DNA of 25,755 bases from an uncultured Eubacteriales bacterium (GCA_949747935.1 CATKHE010000187.1:1-25755); one strand, 5' to 3'. Counted from the stretch's first letter, positions 8,422 through 15,828 are shown. Made by a program: numbers and translations. Notes: a model not told the origin generated them from the letters alone.

Positions 8422-9111
8422 ATGATACGTCTGATAGATGTACATAAGGAATATGACAACGGGACTAAGGCCCTGAAAGGGGTCAATATGCGCATTGATG
8501 ACGGGGAGTTTGTCTTTCTGGTGGGTCCCTCCGGGTCGGGCAAGTCCACCGTAATCAAGCTGATCACGGCGGAGATCGCCCCCACCGATGGGCGGGTGAT
8601 GGTCAACGGCTACAACCTGAACAATATCAGTCCCCGGCAGGTACCCCATATGCGCCGGACGCTGGGCATTATTTTTCAGGATTTCCGGCTGATTGAAAAG
8701 AAGACGGTATATGACAATCTCTCCTTCGCCATGCGGGCCATTGGGGCCTCCAACCGAGAGCTTCGCCGGCGCATCCCCTACGTGCTCCAGCTGGTGGGCC
8801 TGGACCAGAAGGGCGACCGGTATCCCGGGCAGTTGTCCGGCGGAGAGCAGCAACGGGTGGCCATTGCCCGGGCTCTGGTAAACAATCCCAGTATGATTAT
8901 TGCCGACGAGCCTACAGGCAACCTGGACCCTCAGCGCTCCCTTGAGATTATGATGCTTCTGGAGCGCATCAACGAGTTGGGAACCACCGTTCTGGTGGTC
9001 ACTCACGAGAAGAATCTGGTCAACCGCTTTGCCAAACGGGTGGTGGCCATTGAAAACGGACGGATCATCAGCGACGAGACGGGTGGTTACTACAATGTCG
9101 AGAAAATTTAA
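8422..9111 (+). CDS. ftsE: Cell division ABC transporter ATP-binding protein FtsE
   Basis: FtsE is the cytoplasmic ATPase of FtsEX, which uses ATP hydrolysis to switch on peptidoglycan hydrolases outside the membrane rather than to move a substrate. The 229-residue product has Walker [10 protein letters not shown] (residues 35-43), the ABC signature [15 protein letters not shown] (from about 138), Walker [13 protein letters not shown] (from about 158) and the switch His in VVTHE. Length matches the family (about 228). The ATG at 8422 is chosen because the protein then begins [14 protein letters not shown], as FtsE homologues do; GGAGGAG lies at 8404-8410. An upstream in-frame TTG at 8362 only adds unconserved residues. 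The 3' end overlaps ftsX by 17 bases, so the two are translationally coupled. Confidence 0.95.
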   Translation: MIRLIDVHKEYDNGTKALKGVNMRIDDGEFVFLVGPSGSGKSTVIKLITAEIAPTDGRVMVNGYNLNNISPRQVPHMRRTLGIIFQDFRLIEKKTVYDNLSFAMRAIGASNRELRRRIPYVLQLVGLDQKGDRYPGQLSGGEQQRVAIARALVNNPSMIIADEPTGNLDPQRSLEIMMLLERINELGTTVLVVTHEKNLVNRFAKRVVAIENGRIISDETGGYYNVEKI

Positions 9112-9985
9112 CGCGGGATACTATGTCAGCGAGGGCGTTCACGCCATCTTTACCCACGGCTTCATGTCCTTTGCCGCTGTGTGCATGATTGTGGCCTGTC
9201 TGCTCATCATGGGTTCCTTCACCCTGCTGGCCGTCAACCTGGACAGTATGCTGGGAGACCTGGAAAATGAGAACGAAATGGTGGTCTATATCGACGAGAG
9301 CCTCAATGAGGAGCAGGCCCGGGCGCTCCAGGCCGATCTGGCGAGGGTGGATAATGTATCCCAGCTCACCTTTGTCACCAAGCAGGCGGCGATGGAGGAC
9401 TTTAAGGCCAAGCATCAGAACCAGCCACTGCTGGCCGATCTGCCTGATGACACCCTCCGGGACCGCTATCATGTCCACGTGGCGGACATCGAGCGGATGA
9501 GTGAGACCAAGGCCGCCCTGGAGCAGGTGAGGGGTGTGGGCTATGTGAACGCCGCTATCGAGATTGCCGACGGGTTTGTTCTGGTGCGCAACATCGCCAC
9601 CGGCGTGGCTATGGCGCTGATCAGCGTTCTGCTGGTGGTGTCTCTGTTCATCATCGCCAATACCATCAAGCTGGCCACCTTCTACCGCCGGGAGGAGATT
9701 GCCATCATGAAGATGTGTGGTGCTACCGACGGTTTTATCGAGTGGCCCTTTGTGGTGGAGGGAATGCTGCTGGGCCTGTCCGGCGCGCTGATCGCCTTCT
9801 TTGCCCAGTGGGGCCTGTATCAGCTGGTCGCGAAGCTGGCTATCCAGGGCAATGGGCTTTCCTTGGTCACCCTGGTAAGCTACACCTCCATGGCCCCCAC
9901 CATTCTGGGTGTGTTCTGCGCCATCGGCGCGGTCATCGGCGTGGGGGGCTCGCTGCTGGCCATCCGGAAGTTCCTGCAGGTGTAG
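9095..9985 (+). CDS. ftsX: Cell division protein FtsX (permease-like subunit)
   Basis: FtsX anchors FtsE and passes its ATP-driven movement to an extracellular domain that binds a coiled-coil hydrolase or hydrolase activator. The 296-residue protein has one N-terminal membrane segment (about residues 22-45), an extracellular domain of about 120 residues, and three further membrane segments in the C-terminal half (LISVLLVVSLFIIANTI, a glycine-rich one after VEGMLLG, and the last one near the C-terminus). TFYRREEIAIMKMCGATDGFI is the family's conserved cytoplasmic loop. The ATG at 9095 lies inside the end of ftsE. The next genes encode coiled-coil M23 peptidases, the expected effectors. Confidence 0.95.
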   Translation: MSRKFNAGYYVSEGVHAIFTHGFMSFAAVCMIVACLLIMGSFTLLAVNLDSMLGDLENENEMVVYIDESLNEEQARALQADLARVDNVSQLTFVTKQAAMEDFKAKHQNQPLLADLPDDTLRDRYHVHVADIERMSETKAALEQVRGVGYVNAAIEIADGFVLVRNIATGVAMALISVLLVVSLFIIANTIKLATFYRREEIAIMKMCGATDGFIEWPFVVEGMLLGLSGALIAFFAQWGLYQLVAKLAIQGNGLSLVTLVSYTSMAPTILGVFCAIGAVIGVGGSLLAIRKFLQV

Positions 9986-10042
9986 CCCGCAGGAATTGCA
10001 CCCTGTACCGTTTGAACCAACCTGCGCAGAGAAAGGATTATC

Positions 10043-11302
10043 ATGAGGAACAGAGGAACTATCATCCGCCGAGGGCTGGGGCTGATTTTGCTGCTGGCGC
10101 TTGTGCTCCCGATGGCCGGACCGGGGCTGCTGCCCGTGAGCTCAGCGGTGACGCAGGCGGAGATCGACGCGCTGAAAAACAGCGCCAAGACGCTGGCTGG
10201 ACAGAAGGCTGAGATTCAGGCCCAGTTAAGGTCCATTCAGGCGGACAAGGACACTGCTATGGCCCGGAAGGAGCTGCTGGAGCATCAGATCAGCCTGATC
10301 CGGGAGGAGATTGCCAACATTAACGCGCAGATTGCCATGTACGACCAGCTGATTTCGGAGAAGGCTGAGGAGCTGCGGCAGGCGGAGGAGGACGAGGCCG
10401 CCCAGTTTGAGCTGTTCTGCGGGCGTATGCGGTATATGGAGGAGAAGGGGGAGACCTCCTATTGGAATATCCTCTTTGCCTCTGCAAGCTTCAGCGAGCT
10501 GCTGGACAACTATATGATGATTGAGGAGATCATCCAGTATGACAACCGGGTGATCGACCAGCTTACAGCGCTTCAGGAACGGGTGGCGGCCGACAAGGCC
10601 GCTCTGGAGGAGGTCCAGGCCGAACAGGAGGAGGCCAAGCGGCAGCAGGTGGCTGCCCAGGAGGAGCTGGAGGTCCAGGAGGCTGAGGTGGATAAGCTGA
10701 TCGCTGAAATCAGCGCCCAGGAGGACCTGCTGGAGGCCATGGAGGCGGAGCTGAACAAGGCGGCGCAGGATCTGGACGCCCAGATCAAGGCCAAGGAGAA
10801 GGAATATGCCGACCAGATCAAGAATGTGGTCAGCGAATCCGGCTTCCTTTGGCCCCTGCCGGGCAGCTACAACGTGATTTCCTCCTTTGCCGGCGGACGG
10901 GAACACCCGGTCACCCATGTATATGGCAACCACGCCGGGATCGACGTGCCCGCCCCCAGGAACACCAAGATATACGCGGCCAAGAGCGGCGTGGTCACCA
11001 CCTCGGTAAAGGGCACCGGCGGCAGCTGGTCCTATGGCGAGTATGTGGTGGTGTCCCACAGCGACGGCACCAGCACTTTGTATGCCCACATGAACAGCCG
11101 CGCCGTAAGCAAAGGACAGACCGTCACCCAAGGGGACGTGATCGGCTATGTGGGCACCACCGGCCGGTCCACTGGCAACCACCTGCATTTTGAGGTGCGG
11201 GTCAACGGGAACCGGACTGATCCGCTGGACTACTTTAAGGACAAGGCCCTCTATGGCCGATACGACGGCGTGACCAAGCCCGTCTGGGATTGGATGAAGT
11301 GA
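10043..11302 (+). CDS. Secreted coiled-coil M23 (LytM) peptidoglycan endopeptidase, FtsEX-associated, copy 1
   Basis: The product (419 residues) starts with RNRG-RR and a long hydrophobic signal peptide (about residues 11-30, likely cleaved near SSA at 33-35). Two long coiled-coil stretches follow (about 36-150 and 185-265), separated by the RYMEEKGETSYWNILFAS segment typical of EnvC/CwlO-like hydrolases. The C-terminal M23 domain has a complete zinc site: H297 and D301 in NHAGID, and H380 and H382 in HLHFE. EnvC-type proteins are engaged by FtsX through the coiled coil; unlike EnvC, whose LytM domain has lost zinc binding, this one should be catalytic. It lies 57 bases after ftsX with an AGAAAGGA ribosome binding site. 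A role in septal or sidewall peptidoglycan cleavage is well supported by context; the exact bond cut is not known. Confidence 0.9.
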   Translation: MRNRGTIIRRGLGLILLLALVLPMAGPGLLPVSSAVTQAEIDALKNSAKTLAGQKAEIQAQLRSIQADKDTAMARKELLEHQISLIREEIANINAQIAMYDQLISEKAEELRQAEEDEAAQFELFCGRMRYMEEKGETSYWNILFASASFSELLDNYMMIEEIIQYDNRVIDQLTALQERVAADKAALEEVQAEQEEAKRQQVAAQEELEVQEAEVDKLIAEISAQEDLLEAMEAELNKAAQDLDAQIKAKEKEYADQIKNVVSESGFLWPLPGSYNVISSFAGGREHPVTHVYGNHAGIDVPAPRNTKIYAAKSGVVTTSVKGTGGSWSYGEYVVVSHSDGTSTLYAHMNSRAVSKGQTVTQGDVIGYVGTTGRSTGNHLHFEVRVNGNRTDPLDYFKDKALYGRYDGVTKPVWDWMK

Positions 11303-11333
11303 GCGGAAACCAGAAACAAGGAGGTCGCGGAAA

Positions 11334-11435
11334 ATGAAGCGACAGAAGAGACAGCGGGTCCTGATGTCGGTGTTGGCGGGATTTTTGGCGCTGCTGATGC
11401 TGCTGCCAATTTTGGCAAATATCCTGATCCGATGA
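11334..11435 (+). CDS. Small single-span membrane peptide (33 residues)
   Basis: A short gene with a textbook Shine-Dalgarno (AAGGAGGT at 11318-11325) and an ATG at 11334 encodes 33 residues. The N-terminus is strongly basic (MKRQKRQR), followed by one hydrophobic helix of about 20 residues (VLMSVLAGFLALLMLL and onward) and a short C-terminal IR. It would insert with its basic end in the cytoplasm. Its TGA overlaps the ATG at 11432 in ATGA, tying it to the second M23 gene. It lies exactly between the two FtsEX-linked hydrolase paralogues, so a small regulatory or stabilising subunit of this division complex is an attractive inference, but no family is recognised. Confidence 0.6.
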   Translation: MKRQKRQRVLMSVLAGFLALLMLLPILANILIR

Positions 11436-11455
11436 GGAAGCCGGAGGGAGAAGCG

Positions 11456-12709
11456 GTGAGAATCAGGAAAAGTGCGTTGCGACGGGGGCTTGGACTGGCT
11501 CTGGCCCTGACAATGCTTTTGCCGCTGACGGGCCCCGCTGTGGTCGCGGACAGCCGCGCCGCGGAGCTGGAACTGGACGGCCTGAAAGGGGACGCCAGTG
11601 AGTTGGACAGCCAGCGAAGGGAGATTCAGGCCCAGCTGAAGTCGGTTCAGGCGGACAAGGACAACGCCATGACTCGCAAGGAGCTTCTAGAGCAGCAGAT
11701 CGACGTGATTCAGCAGCAGGTCGGCAATATCGACGATCAGATCACCATGTACGGCCAGCTGATTGAGCAGAAGACGGAGGAACTGGCTCAGGCGGAGGCG
11801 GCGGAGGCGGAACAGTATGAGCTGTTCCAGCGGCGGGTCCGGTATATGGAGGAGCAGGGCGACATCTCCTATTGGAATGTCCTGTTCTCTTCCAGCGATT
11901 TTGCGGAGCTGGTAGACAATTACATGATGGTGGAGGAGATTGTCCAATACGATCATCGGGTTGTGGATGACCTGACCGCCCTACAGGAGCAGGTGCGCAC
12001 TGACCGGGCCGCCCTGGAGGAATCCAGAACGGAGCGAGAGGTTGCCAGACAGCGGCAGATAACCGCCCAGGAGGAATTGAAGGACCAGCAGGATGAGGTG
12101 GATAGGCTGATTGAGGAGATCGGTGGCCAGGAAGATCAGCTGGAGGCCATGGAGGCGGAGCTGAACAAGGCGGCCCGAGAGCTGGATAAAAAGATTAAGG
12201 AGATCGAGAGGGAGCTGGCTCCCGAGATCGCCAATGTGGCCAGTGAATCTGGTTTCCTCTGGCCGCTGGATGGCGGCATTAATACCTTGTCCTCCTTCTA
12301 CGGCGCGCGAAAGGACCCCTTTACAGGGAAGGCCCGCAATCACACCGGAATTGACGTCCCTGCGGTCAGGGACACCCCTATCTATGCCGCTAAGAGCGGC
12401 GTGGTCACCACCTCGGAGCTGGGCAGCGGCGGCAGCTGGTCCTATGGCAACTATGTGGTGGTGTCCCACAGCGACGGCACCAGCACTCTGTATGCCCATA
12501 TGAACAGCCGCGCCGTGAGCAAAGGACAGACCGTCGCTCAGGGAGAAGTGATCGGTTATGTGGGCACCACCGGCCGGTCCACCGGCAACCACCTCCACTT
12601 TGAGGTGCGCGTCAACGGTGACCGGGTGGACCCACTGGACTATTTTCAGGACAAGCCGCTGTATTACCGCAGCGGCGGCAGTACCACCGGGGTGTGGAGC
12701 TGGATGTAA
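11456..12709 (+). CDS. Secreted coiled-coil M23 (LytM) peptidoglycan endopeptidase, copy 2
   Basis: This is a tandem paralogue of the gene at 10043, with the same order: signal peptide (RRGLGLALALTMLLPLTGP, residues about 9-27), coiled coil, RYMEEQGDISYWNVLFSS linker, second coiled coil, and an M23 domain with H296 and D300 (NHTGID) and H379 and H381 (HLHFE). All zinc ligands are present, so it should be active. The GTG at 11456 is preferred because GGAGGG (11443-11448) precedes it and the product then aligns with the start of copy 1 (MRNRG versus MRIRK). The in-frame ATG at 11432 overlaps the stop of the small membrane gene and is a possible coupled alternative adding eight residues. A strong terminator follows, closing the ftsE-to-M23 unit. 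Confidence 0.88.
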   Translation: MRIRKSALRRGLGLALALTMLLPLTGPAVVADSRAAELELDGLKGDASELDSQRREIQAQLKSVQADKDNAMTRKELLEQQIDVIQQQVGNIDDQITMYGQLIEQKTEELAQAEAAEAEQYELFQRRVRYMEEQGDISYWNVLFSSSDFAELVDNYMMVEEIVQYDHRVVDDLTALQEQVRTDRAALEESRTEREVARQRQITAQEELKDQQDEVDRLIEEIGGQEDQLEAMEAELNKAARELDKKIKEIERELAPEIANVASESGFLWPLDGGINTLSSFYGARKDPFTGKARNHTGIDVPAVRDTPIYAAKSGVVTTSELGSGGSWSYGNYVVVSHSDGTSTLYAHMNSRAVSKGQTVAQGEVIGYVGTTGRSTGNHLHFEVRVNGDRVDPLDYFQDKPLYYRSGGSTTGVWSWM

Positions 12710-12729
12710 GGAGAGCGGATGCAAAAAAT

Positions 12730-12766
12730 CAGTCAGGCAGCTGTTTCGGGAGCGGCTGCCTGACTG
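12730..12766 (+). terminator. Rho-independent terminator after the second M23 gene
   Basis: CAGTCAGGCAGC (12730-12741) pairs perfectly with GCTGCCTGACTG (12755-12766) across a 13-base loop. It is preceded by an A-run and followed by TGATTTTG, so it may work in both directions. Confidence 0.8.
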
Positions 12767-12838
12767 TGATTTTGTCACGGAGAAAATCTGTAAAATGAGT
12801 GATAATATATGCGATCAAGTATGAGGAGGCTGTCAGTA

Positions 12839-13042
12839 TTGGGAATTGCGCTGCGGAAGGCCCTGGTGGATCAGGGCAGCTGTGTGGCCTGCGGGTGCTG
12901 TGTCAAGGTCTGTCCAATGTCCGCCATCCGGGTTGTGAGGGGAATTGCGGCACAGGTGGACAGGGACAAGTGCGTGGGATGCGGAAAATGCGCCAAAGAA
13001 TGTCCAGCAACAGTGATTACCATTCAGGAGGCGGCTCTATGA
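12839..13042 (+). CDS. 2x[4Fe-4S] ferredoxin
   Basis: A 67-residue bacterial-type ferredoxin carries electrons between cytoplasmic redox enzymes. Two complete cluster motifs are visible: C15, C18, C21 with C25-Pro, and C45, C48, C51 with C55-Pro. I place the start at TTG 12839, nine bases after AGGAGG (12824-12829). The in-frame ATGs at 12809 and 12821 would put the Shine-Dalgarno inside the coding region and add unconserved residues. The stop overlaps the ATG of the next gene in ATGA, so the ferredoxin and the membrane polyferredoxin are coupled and probably exchange electrons. No convincing promoter is seen between the terminator and this gene. Confidence 0.85.
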   Translation: MGIALRKALVDQGSCVACGCCVKVCPMSAIRVVRGIAAQVDRDKCVGCGKCAKECPATVITIQEAAL

Positions 13043-13623
13043 AAAAAAGCTGGTATGACTACCTGTGGATCGTCTCCCTCGCCTATCTGATCCTTGGTTT
13101 TTTCAACATTCTGTTTGCGTGGCTGGGGCTGCTGTGCTTTTTCATTCCGCTGATCATCGCTGTCGCGGGCGGAAGCAAGGCCTACTGCAACCACTACTGC
13201 GGCCGGGGACAGCTGTTCGGGCTGCTGGGGGGACGCTTTGGCCTGTCCCGGAGGAGGGATATCCCGAAATGGATGAAGAGCAAGCTGTTTCGGTATGGAT
13301 TTCTGATTTTCTTTTTTGTCATGTTCTTCCAGATGCTGTGGAGTACTTATCTGGTCCTTGCGGGCGCCCAGGGCCTGCGGCAGGTGGTGACCCTTCTGTG
13401 GACCTTTAAGCTGCCCTGGCACTGGGCTTACCACGGGTCGCCGCTCCATCCCGGCGCGGTTCAGTTTGCCTTCGGATTTTACAGCGTGATGCTGACGTCC
13501 ACCGTGCTGGGGCTGGTCACAATGGTGCTGTTCAAGCCCCGCAGCTGGTGTGTCTACTGCCCGATGGGGACGATGACGCAGCTGATCTGCAAAGGGAGGA
13601 ATGGTAAGTCTTTCAATGAATGA
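13039..13623 (+). CDS. NapH/CcoG-like membrane iron-sulfur protein (Fer4_5 type)
   Basis: The 194-residue product has four predicted membrane segments: two near the N-terminus (about 10-30 and 31-46), one at about 86-108 and one at about 150-167. Two cysteine-containing motifs face the same side, C50-NHY-C54-GRG and C171-VY-C174-PMG, with another Cys at 184. This is the pattern of the NapH/CcoG/YccM-type proteins that move electrons between the quinone or membrane level and soluble partners. It is shorter than NapH and lacks the C-terminal pair of full ferredoxin motifs; the separate ferredoxin just upstream may supply them. The role is inferred as membrane electron transfer to or from that ferredoxin, with unknown final acceptor. 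Confidence 0.75.
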   Translation: MKKSWYDYLWIVSLAYLILGFFNILFAWLGLLCFFIPLIIAVAGGSKAYCNHYCGRGQLFGLLGGRFGLSRRRDIPKWMKSKLFRYGFLIFFFVMFFQMLWSTYLVLAGAQGLRQVVTLLWTFKLPWHWAYHGSPLHPGAVQFAFGFYSVMLTSTVLGLVTMVLFKPRSWCVYCPMGTMTQLICKGRNGKSFNE

Positions 13624-13635
13624 CAGATAAAATGT

Positions 13636-13684
13636 ACGCTGCCGGGCGGGAATTAATCCCCGCTCAGCAGCGTCAATTTTTTTT
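13636..13684 (+). terminator. Strong terminator between converging genes
   Basis: ACGCTGC (13636-13642) pairs with GCAGCGT (13667-13673), with an inner GCGGG/CCCGC stem, followed by CAA and eight T (13677-13684). It ends the ferredoxin operon. It overlaps the last codons of the converging Crp/Fnr gene, and the opposite strand shows a short ATTTTAT tail, so it may serve both. Confidence 0.8.
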
Positions 13685-14312
13685 GGTCTGTCAGCTCCAC
13701 GCAGCCCCGGGACAGTCTCACCAGGCCCTCGCTCTGGAAATAGCGGAGCATTCGGGTCACCACTTCCCGGGCAGAGCCCAGATGACTGGCTATTTTCTCG
13801 TGGGTGATGGACAAAACAGGGCTCCCCTCCAGGGCGCTCTCCCGGAGGAGAAAATCCGCCAGCCGCCTATCGAAGCTCCGCCACATGATCTGTTCCATCA
13901 GCCACATGACCTCAGAAAAGCGGCCGCTCATCAGATCGTTGGTGTAGTTGGCCACGGCGGCGGATTCTTCCATCAGCGTCCGGTAGATATCCGGCGGAAT
14001 GATCCATACCTGGGTGTCCTTTTCGGCCTCGACAGAGATTTCAAACTGAATGTTGCGCATGACGCAGGAGGCTGTAAAGAGGCAGACATCCATCTCGATC
14101 AGGCGGTAGATGGTAACCTCCCGTCCCTCATCAGAGAGAATATAGGCGCGCAGCTGTCCGGACTGCACCAGCAGCAGGCCGGTACAGTCCAGGGCCCCTC
14201 TGTGGATCAGAGCACCTTTCCCGATCATTTTTCGTGTCACCGACAGGGAGAGCCTGTGCTGCTGCTCCAGGGACAGCTCGTCCCAGATGGGAAAACAGTC
14301 TTTGAATTCCAT
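13653..14312 (-). CDS. Crp/Fnr-family transcriptional regulator
   Basis: About 219 residues. The N-terminal half is a cyclic-nucleotide-binding-like beta-barrel (GALIHRG...LLLVQSGQLRAYILSDEGREVTIYRL). The C-terminal half is a winged helix of the Crp type (ITHEKIASHLGSAREVVTRMLRYFQSEGLV), with the SAREVVTR recognition helix. The N-terminal cysteine cluster of oxygen-sensing FNR is absent, so it is not a classical [4Fe-4S] FNR; the effector is unknown. The start at 14312 is preferred because AAGGGGG (14326-14320) is then seven bases away; ATG 14318 would be too close. It has its own strong promoter. It converges on the ferredoxin/NapH-like pair and stands beside the sugar island, so either could be its target. 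I see no clear Crp/Fnr box upstream of the ferredoxin. Confidence 0.88.
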   Translation of the reverse strand: MEFKDCFPIWDELSLEQQHRLSLSVTRKMIGKGALIHRGALDCTGLLLVQSGQLRAYILSDEGREVTIYRLIEMDVCLFTASCVMRNIQFEISVEAEKDTQVWIIPPDIYRTLMEESAAVANYTNDLMSGRFSEVMWLMEQIMWRSFDRRLADFLLRESALEGSPVLSITHEKIASHLGSAREVVTRMLRYFQSEGLVRLSRGCVELTDQKKLTLLSGD

Positions 14313-14342
14313 GGTCATACCCCCTTGTACACGATACTCTAA

Positions 14343-14371
14343 AGTATAGAGGGATATGCCTTATCTGTCAA
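14343..14371 (-). promoter_or_regulatory. Strong promoter of the Crp/Fnr-type gene, with dyad over the -10 box
   Basis: On the minus strand, TTGACA (14371-14366) and TATACT (14348-14343) are 17 bases apart, a near-consensus sigma-A promoter. ATACT-CTAA-AGTAT (about 14334-14347) is a small dyad overlapping the -10 region and could allow autoregulation. Confidence 0.75.
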
Positions 14372-14418
14372 ATCTTATTGTATGCCTTGGCGGACGGTTT
14401 TCGGAGGTGGATACCAGA

Positions 14419-15105
14419 TCAGGCCTGGATTTTGGCGGCCGCGCCCCTGTCCAGCAGAATAGTGACCTCTGGATGGAGCTGAAGCAAGGTGGCGGGGACC
14501 TCGGCGGAAATGGTCCCGCCGCACATATCCGCAACGGCCTGAGCCTTATCCTCGCCGTTTGCCAGCAGGACGATCCGCTTTGCCAGCAGGATGCTGCGCA
14601 CTCCCATAGCCGCATAGGTGAAGGCGGGCCGTTCCACCCGGTGACAGGCGCTGGTCAGCGCCTGGGCGGGCCGGTTCATGCCGATATGGGCGTCGCTCCC
14701 GATGCCCAGGATCTGCATGTCCAGACGGCCGTCAGGGAGGCTGTTTAGCAGCGCCTCATACCGGACGCATTCCTCCTCCACATCTTGGGAGAGCCCGTCG
14801 GGCAGGCGGAGGCGCTCGGGATTGGCGTCCACATGGTCCAGCAGATGCCGGTGAAGGTAGCTGTGACAGCTCAGCTCATCCTGAGGGGCCACCCCCATTT
14901 TTTCTTCCAGGTTATAGAACCATGCGTTGGAAAAGGATACCCTTCCAGCTTGATAGAGCTTTATCAGCTCGGCGAACATGCCCACGGGGGTCTTTCCCGC
15001 GGTGAGGCCAAGATGGCTGTCGGGCTTGAGCAGAAGCTGAGCCGCCACCAGATCGGCCGCAGCCTGACACATCCGCTCATAGGTATCAAAAATACGGATT
15101 TTCAT
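14419..15105 (-). CDS. NagB-like sugar-phosphate isomerase/deaminase homologue with altered active site
   Basis: The 228-residue protein belongs to the glucosamine-6-phosphate deaminase/6-phosphogluconolactonase superfamily. It has the phosphate loop LGLTAGKTPVGMF (about 32-44), the N65-LEEK segment, LGIGSDAHIGMNRP (133-146) and the C-terminal VPATLLQLHPEVTILLD. In authentic NagB the catalytic residues lie in NMDEY (Asp72), and in DGHIAFNEP (Asp141, His143, Glu148). Here Asp138 and His140 remain, but Asp72 is replaced by Glu67 and Glu148 by Arg145. It is also shorter than NagB (about 266). A standard GlcN6P deaminase is therefore doubtful; a related substrate in the adjacent PTS/dehydrogenase pathway is more likely. 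It has its own promoter with a dyad site matching the one at the PTS operon. Start ATG at 15105 follows AAGGGGAG. Confidence 0.8.
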   Translation of the reverse strand: MKIRIFDTYERMCQAAADLVAAQLLLKPDSHLGLTAGKTPVGMFAELIKLYQAGRVSFSNAWFYNLEEKMGVAPQDELSCHSYLHRHLLDHVDANPERLRLPDGLSQDVEEECVRYEALLNSLPDGRLDMQILGIGSDAHIGMNRPAQALTSACHRVERPAFTYAAMGVRSILLAKRIVLLANGEDKAQAVADMCGGTISAEVPATLLQLHPEVTILLDRGAAAKIQA

Positions 15106-15159
15106 TGATTCACTCCCCTTTGTTCTTAGTTATTGACCGGAATGCTGCAATTTGGCGGT

Positions 15160-15188
15160 ATTATACCTGAGCGCGGGGAGGTTGGCAA
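15160..15188 (-). promoter_or_regulatory. Promoter of the nagB-like gene
   Basis: On the minus strand, TTGCCA (15188-15183) and TATAAT (15165-15160) are separated by 17 bases. The start point would be near 15153, about 48 bases before the ATG. The dyad at 15204-15232 ends 15 bases upstream of the -35 box. Confidence 0.75.
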
Positions 15189-15203
15189 TATTTCAGTGCG
15201 CCA

Positions 15204-15232
15204 TTGTAACAAAACAGCGCTGTTTGTTACAA
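15204..15232. promoter_or_regulatory. Near-perfect dyad operator upstream of the nagB-like promoter
   Basis: TTGTAACAAAACAGC (15204-15218) is mirrored by GCTGTTTGTTACAA (15219-15232) with one base missing in the A/T run. The centre lies about 65 bases upstream of the predicted nagB-like start point. It could also be read as a hairpin at the end of tetR, but it has no loop and no T-run, so an operator is preferred. The arm TGTAACAAAC recurs exactly at 15812-15803 (minus strand). Confidence 0.65.
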
Positions 15233-15243
15233 AACGCGGGCCG

Positions 15244-15786
15244 CTACAGAGGGTCGATACAGCTGAATTTGCTGATAATGCGATAGACGATGATAACCAT
15301 CTCCTCAATGCTCTCCTTCATGCCGCCGCGCAGCCAGTCAGTGAGAATTTTGACAAACATGCCCACCAGGGCGGAAACCTCATAGGGGTTCTCAAAGCCG
15401 TAGGCGGAAATGACGAGATATACACTGGAGTTGAGCTGGTCCTCCAAAAGCGTGGACAGCCGGTTGGACAGATTGTGCTTCTGGATGCATTCCATCAGGC
15501 CGCAGTGCTGTTGGCAGAAGACAAAATAGCTGCGGATAAAAAAGGGGAGGTACTGCTTTTGAGCGCCGCTGTTGGCCAGCCCAAATTCTGACATCTCGAG
15601 GTAGTCAAACAGGATATCGTTCAGGTCAGTATAGTTGCGGTAGAAGGTGACGCGAGCTACACCGGCTGTTTTGGTCAGTTGTGAAATTGTGATTTCTGAC
15701 AGATCCGTGTGTTCCAGAAGCTTGAGCAGCGCCATCTGCATCCACTGGCGGGCGAGTATGTTCTGCGGATTACCGGGTTTTTTCAT
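15244..15786 (-). CDS. TetR-family regulator, DhaS-like, likely activator of the island
   Basis: About 180 residues from ATG 15786 (GTG codons at 15801 and 15798 are alternatives; GGTGGTGA lies about 10 bases before the ATG). The N-terminal helix-turn-helix is ITISQLTKTAGVARVTFYRNY. The C-terminal half (SALVGMFVKILTDWLRGGMKESIEEM) resembles the TetR_C group that includes DhaS, the TetR-type activator of dihydroxyacetone kinase operons. The gene is divergent from the PTS operon and upstream of the nagB-like gene. Two matching dyads lie just upstream of the -35 boxes of both promoters, which fits an activator better than a repressor. One dyad also covers this gene's own start region, so it may limit its own expression. 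Ligand unknown. Confidence 0.85.
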   Translation of the reverse strand: MKKPGNPQNILARQWMQMALLKLLEHTDLSEITISQLTKTAGVARVTFYRNYTDLNDILFDYLEMSEFGLANSGAQKQYLPFFIRSYFVFCQQHCGLMECIQKHNLSNRLSTLLEDQLNSSVYLVISAYGFENPYEVSALVGMFVKILTDWLRGGMKESIEEMVIIVYRIISKFSCIDPL

Positions 15787-15812
15787 GGTACAATTCACCA
15801 CCGTTTGTTACA
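15785..15812. promoter_or_regulatory. Second copy of the dyad operator, upstream of the PTS promoter and over the tetR start
   Basis: GTTTGTTACA (15803-15812) matches an arm of the dyad at 15204-15232 exactly. The expected distal arm appears in degenerate form as ATGGTACAAT (15785-15794), at the same arm-to-arm spacing. GTTACA ends exactly 16 bases before the -35 box of the PTS promoter, as it also does before the nagB-like promoter. Confidence 0.6.
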
Positions 15813-15828
15813 GTTGTGGGGAAAGCGG

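Noticed and set aside
12800..12819. Possible Fnr box (TGAT...GATCA) upstream of the ferredoxin gene
   Set aside because: Half-site spacing is nine bases rather than four, and the arms are incomplete.
13626..13638. The 13-base word GATAAAATGTACG shared with 25722-25734
   Set aside because: A match of this length is expected by chance in 25 kb, and the flanks are unrelated.
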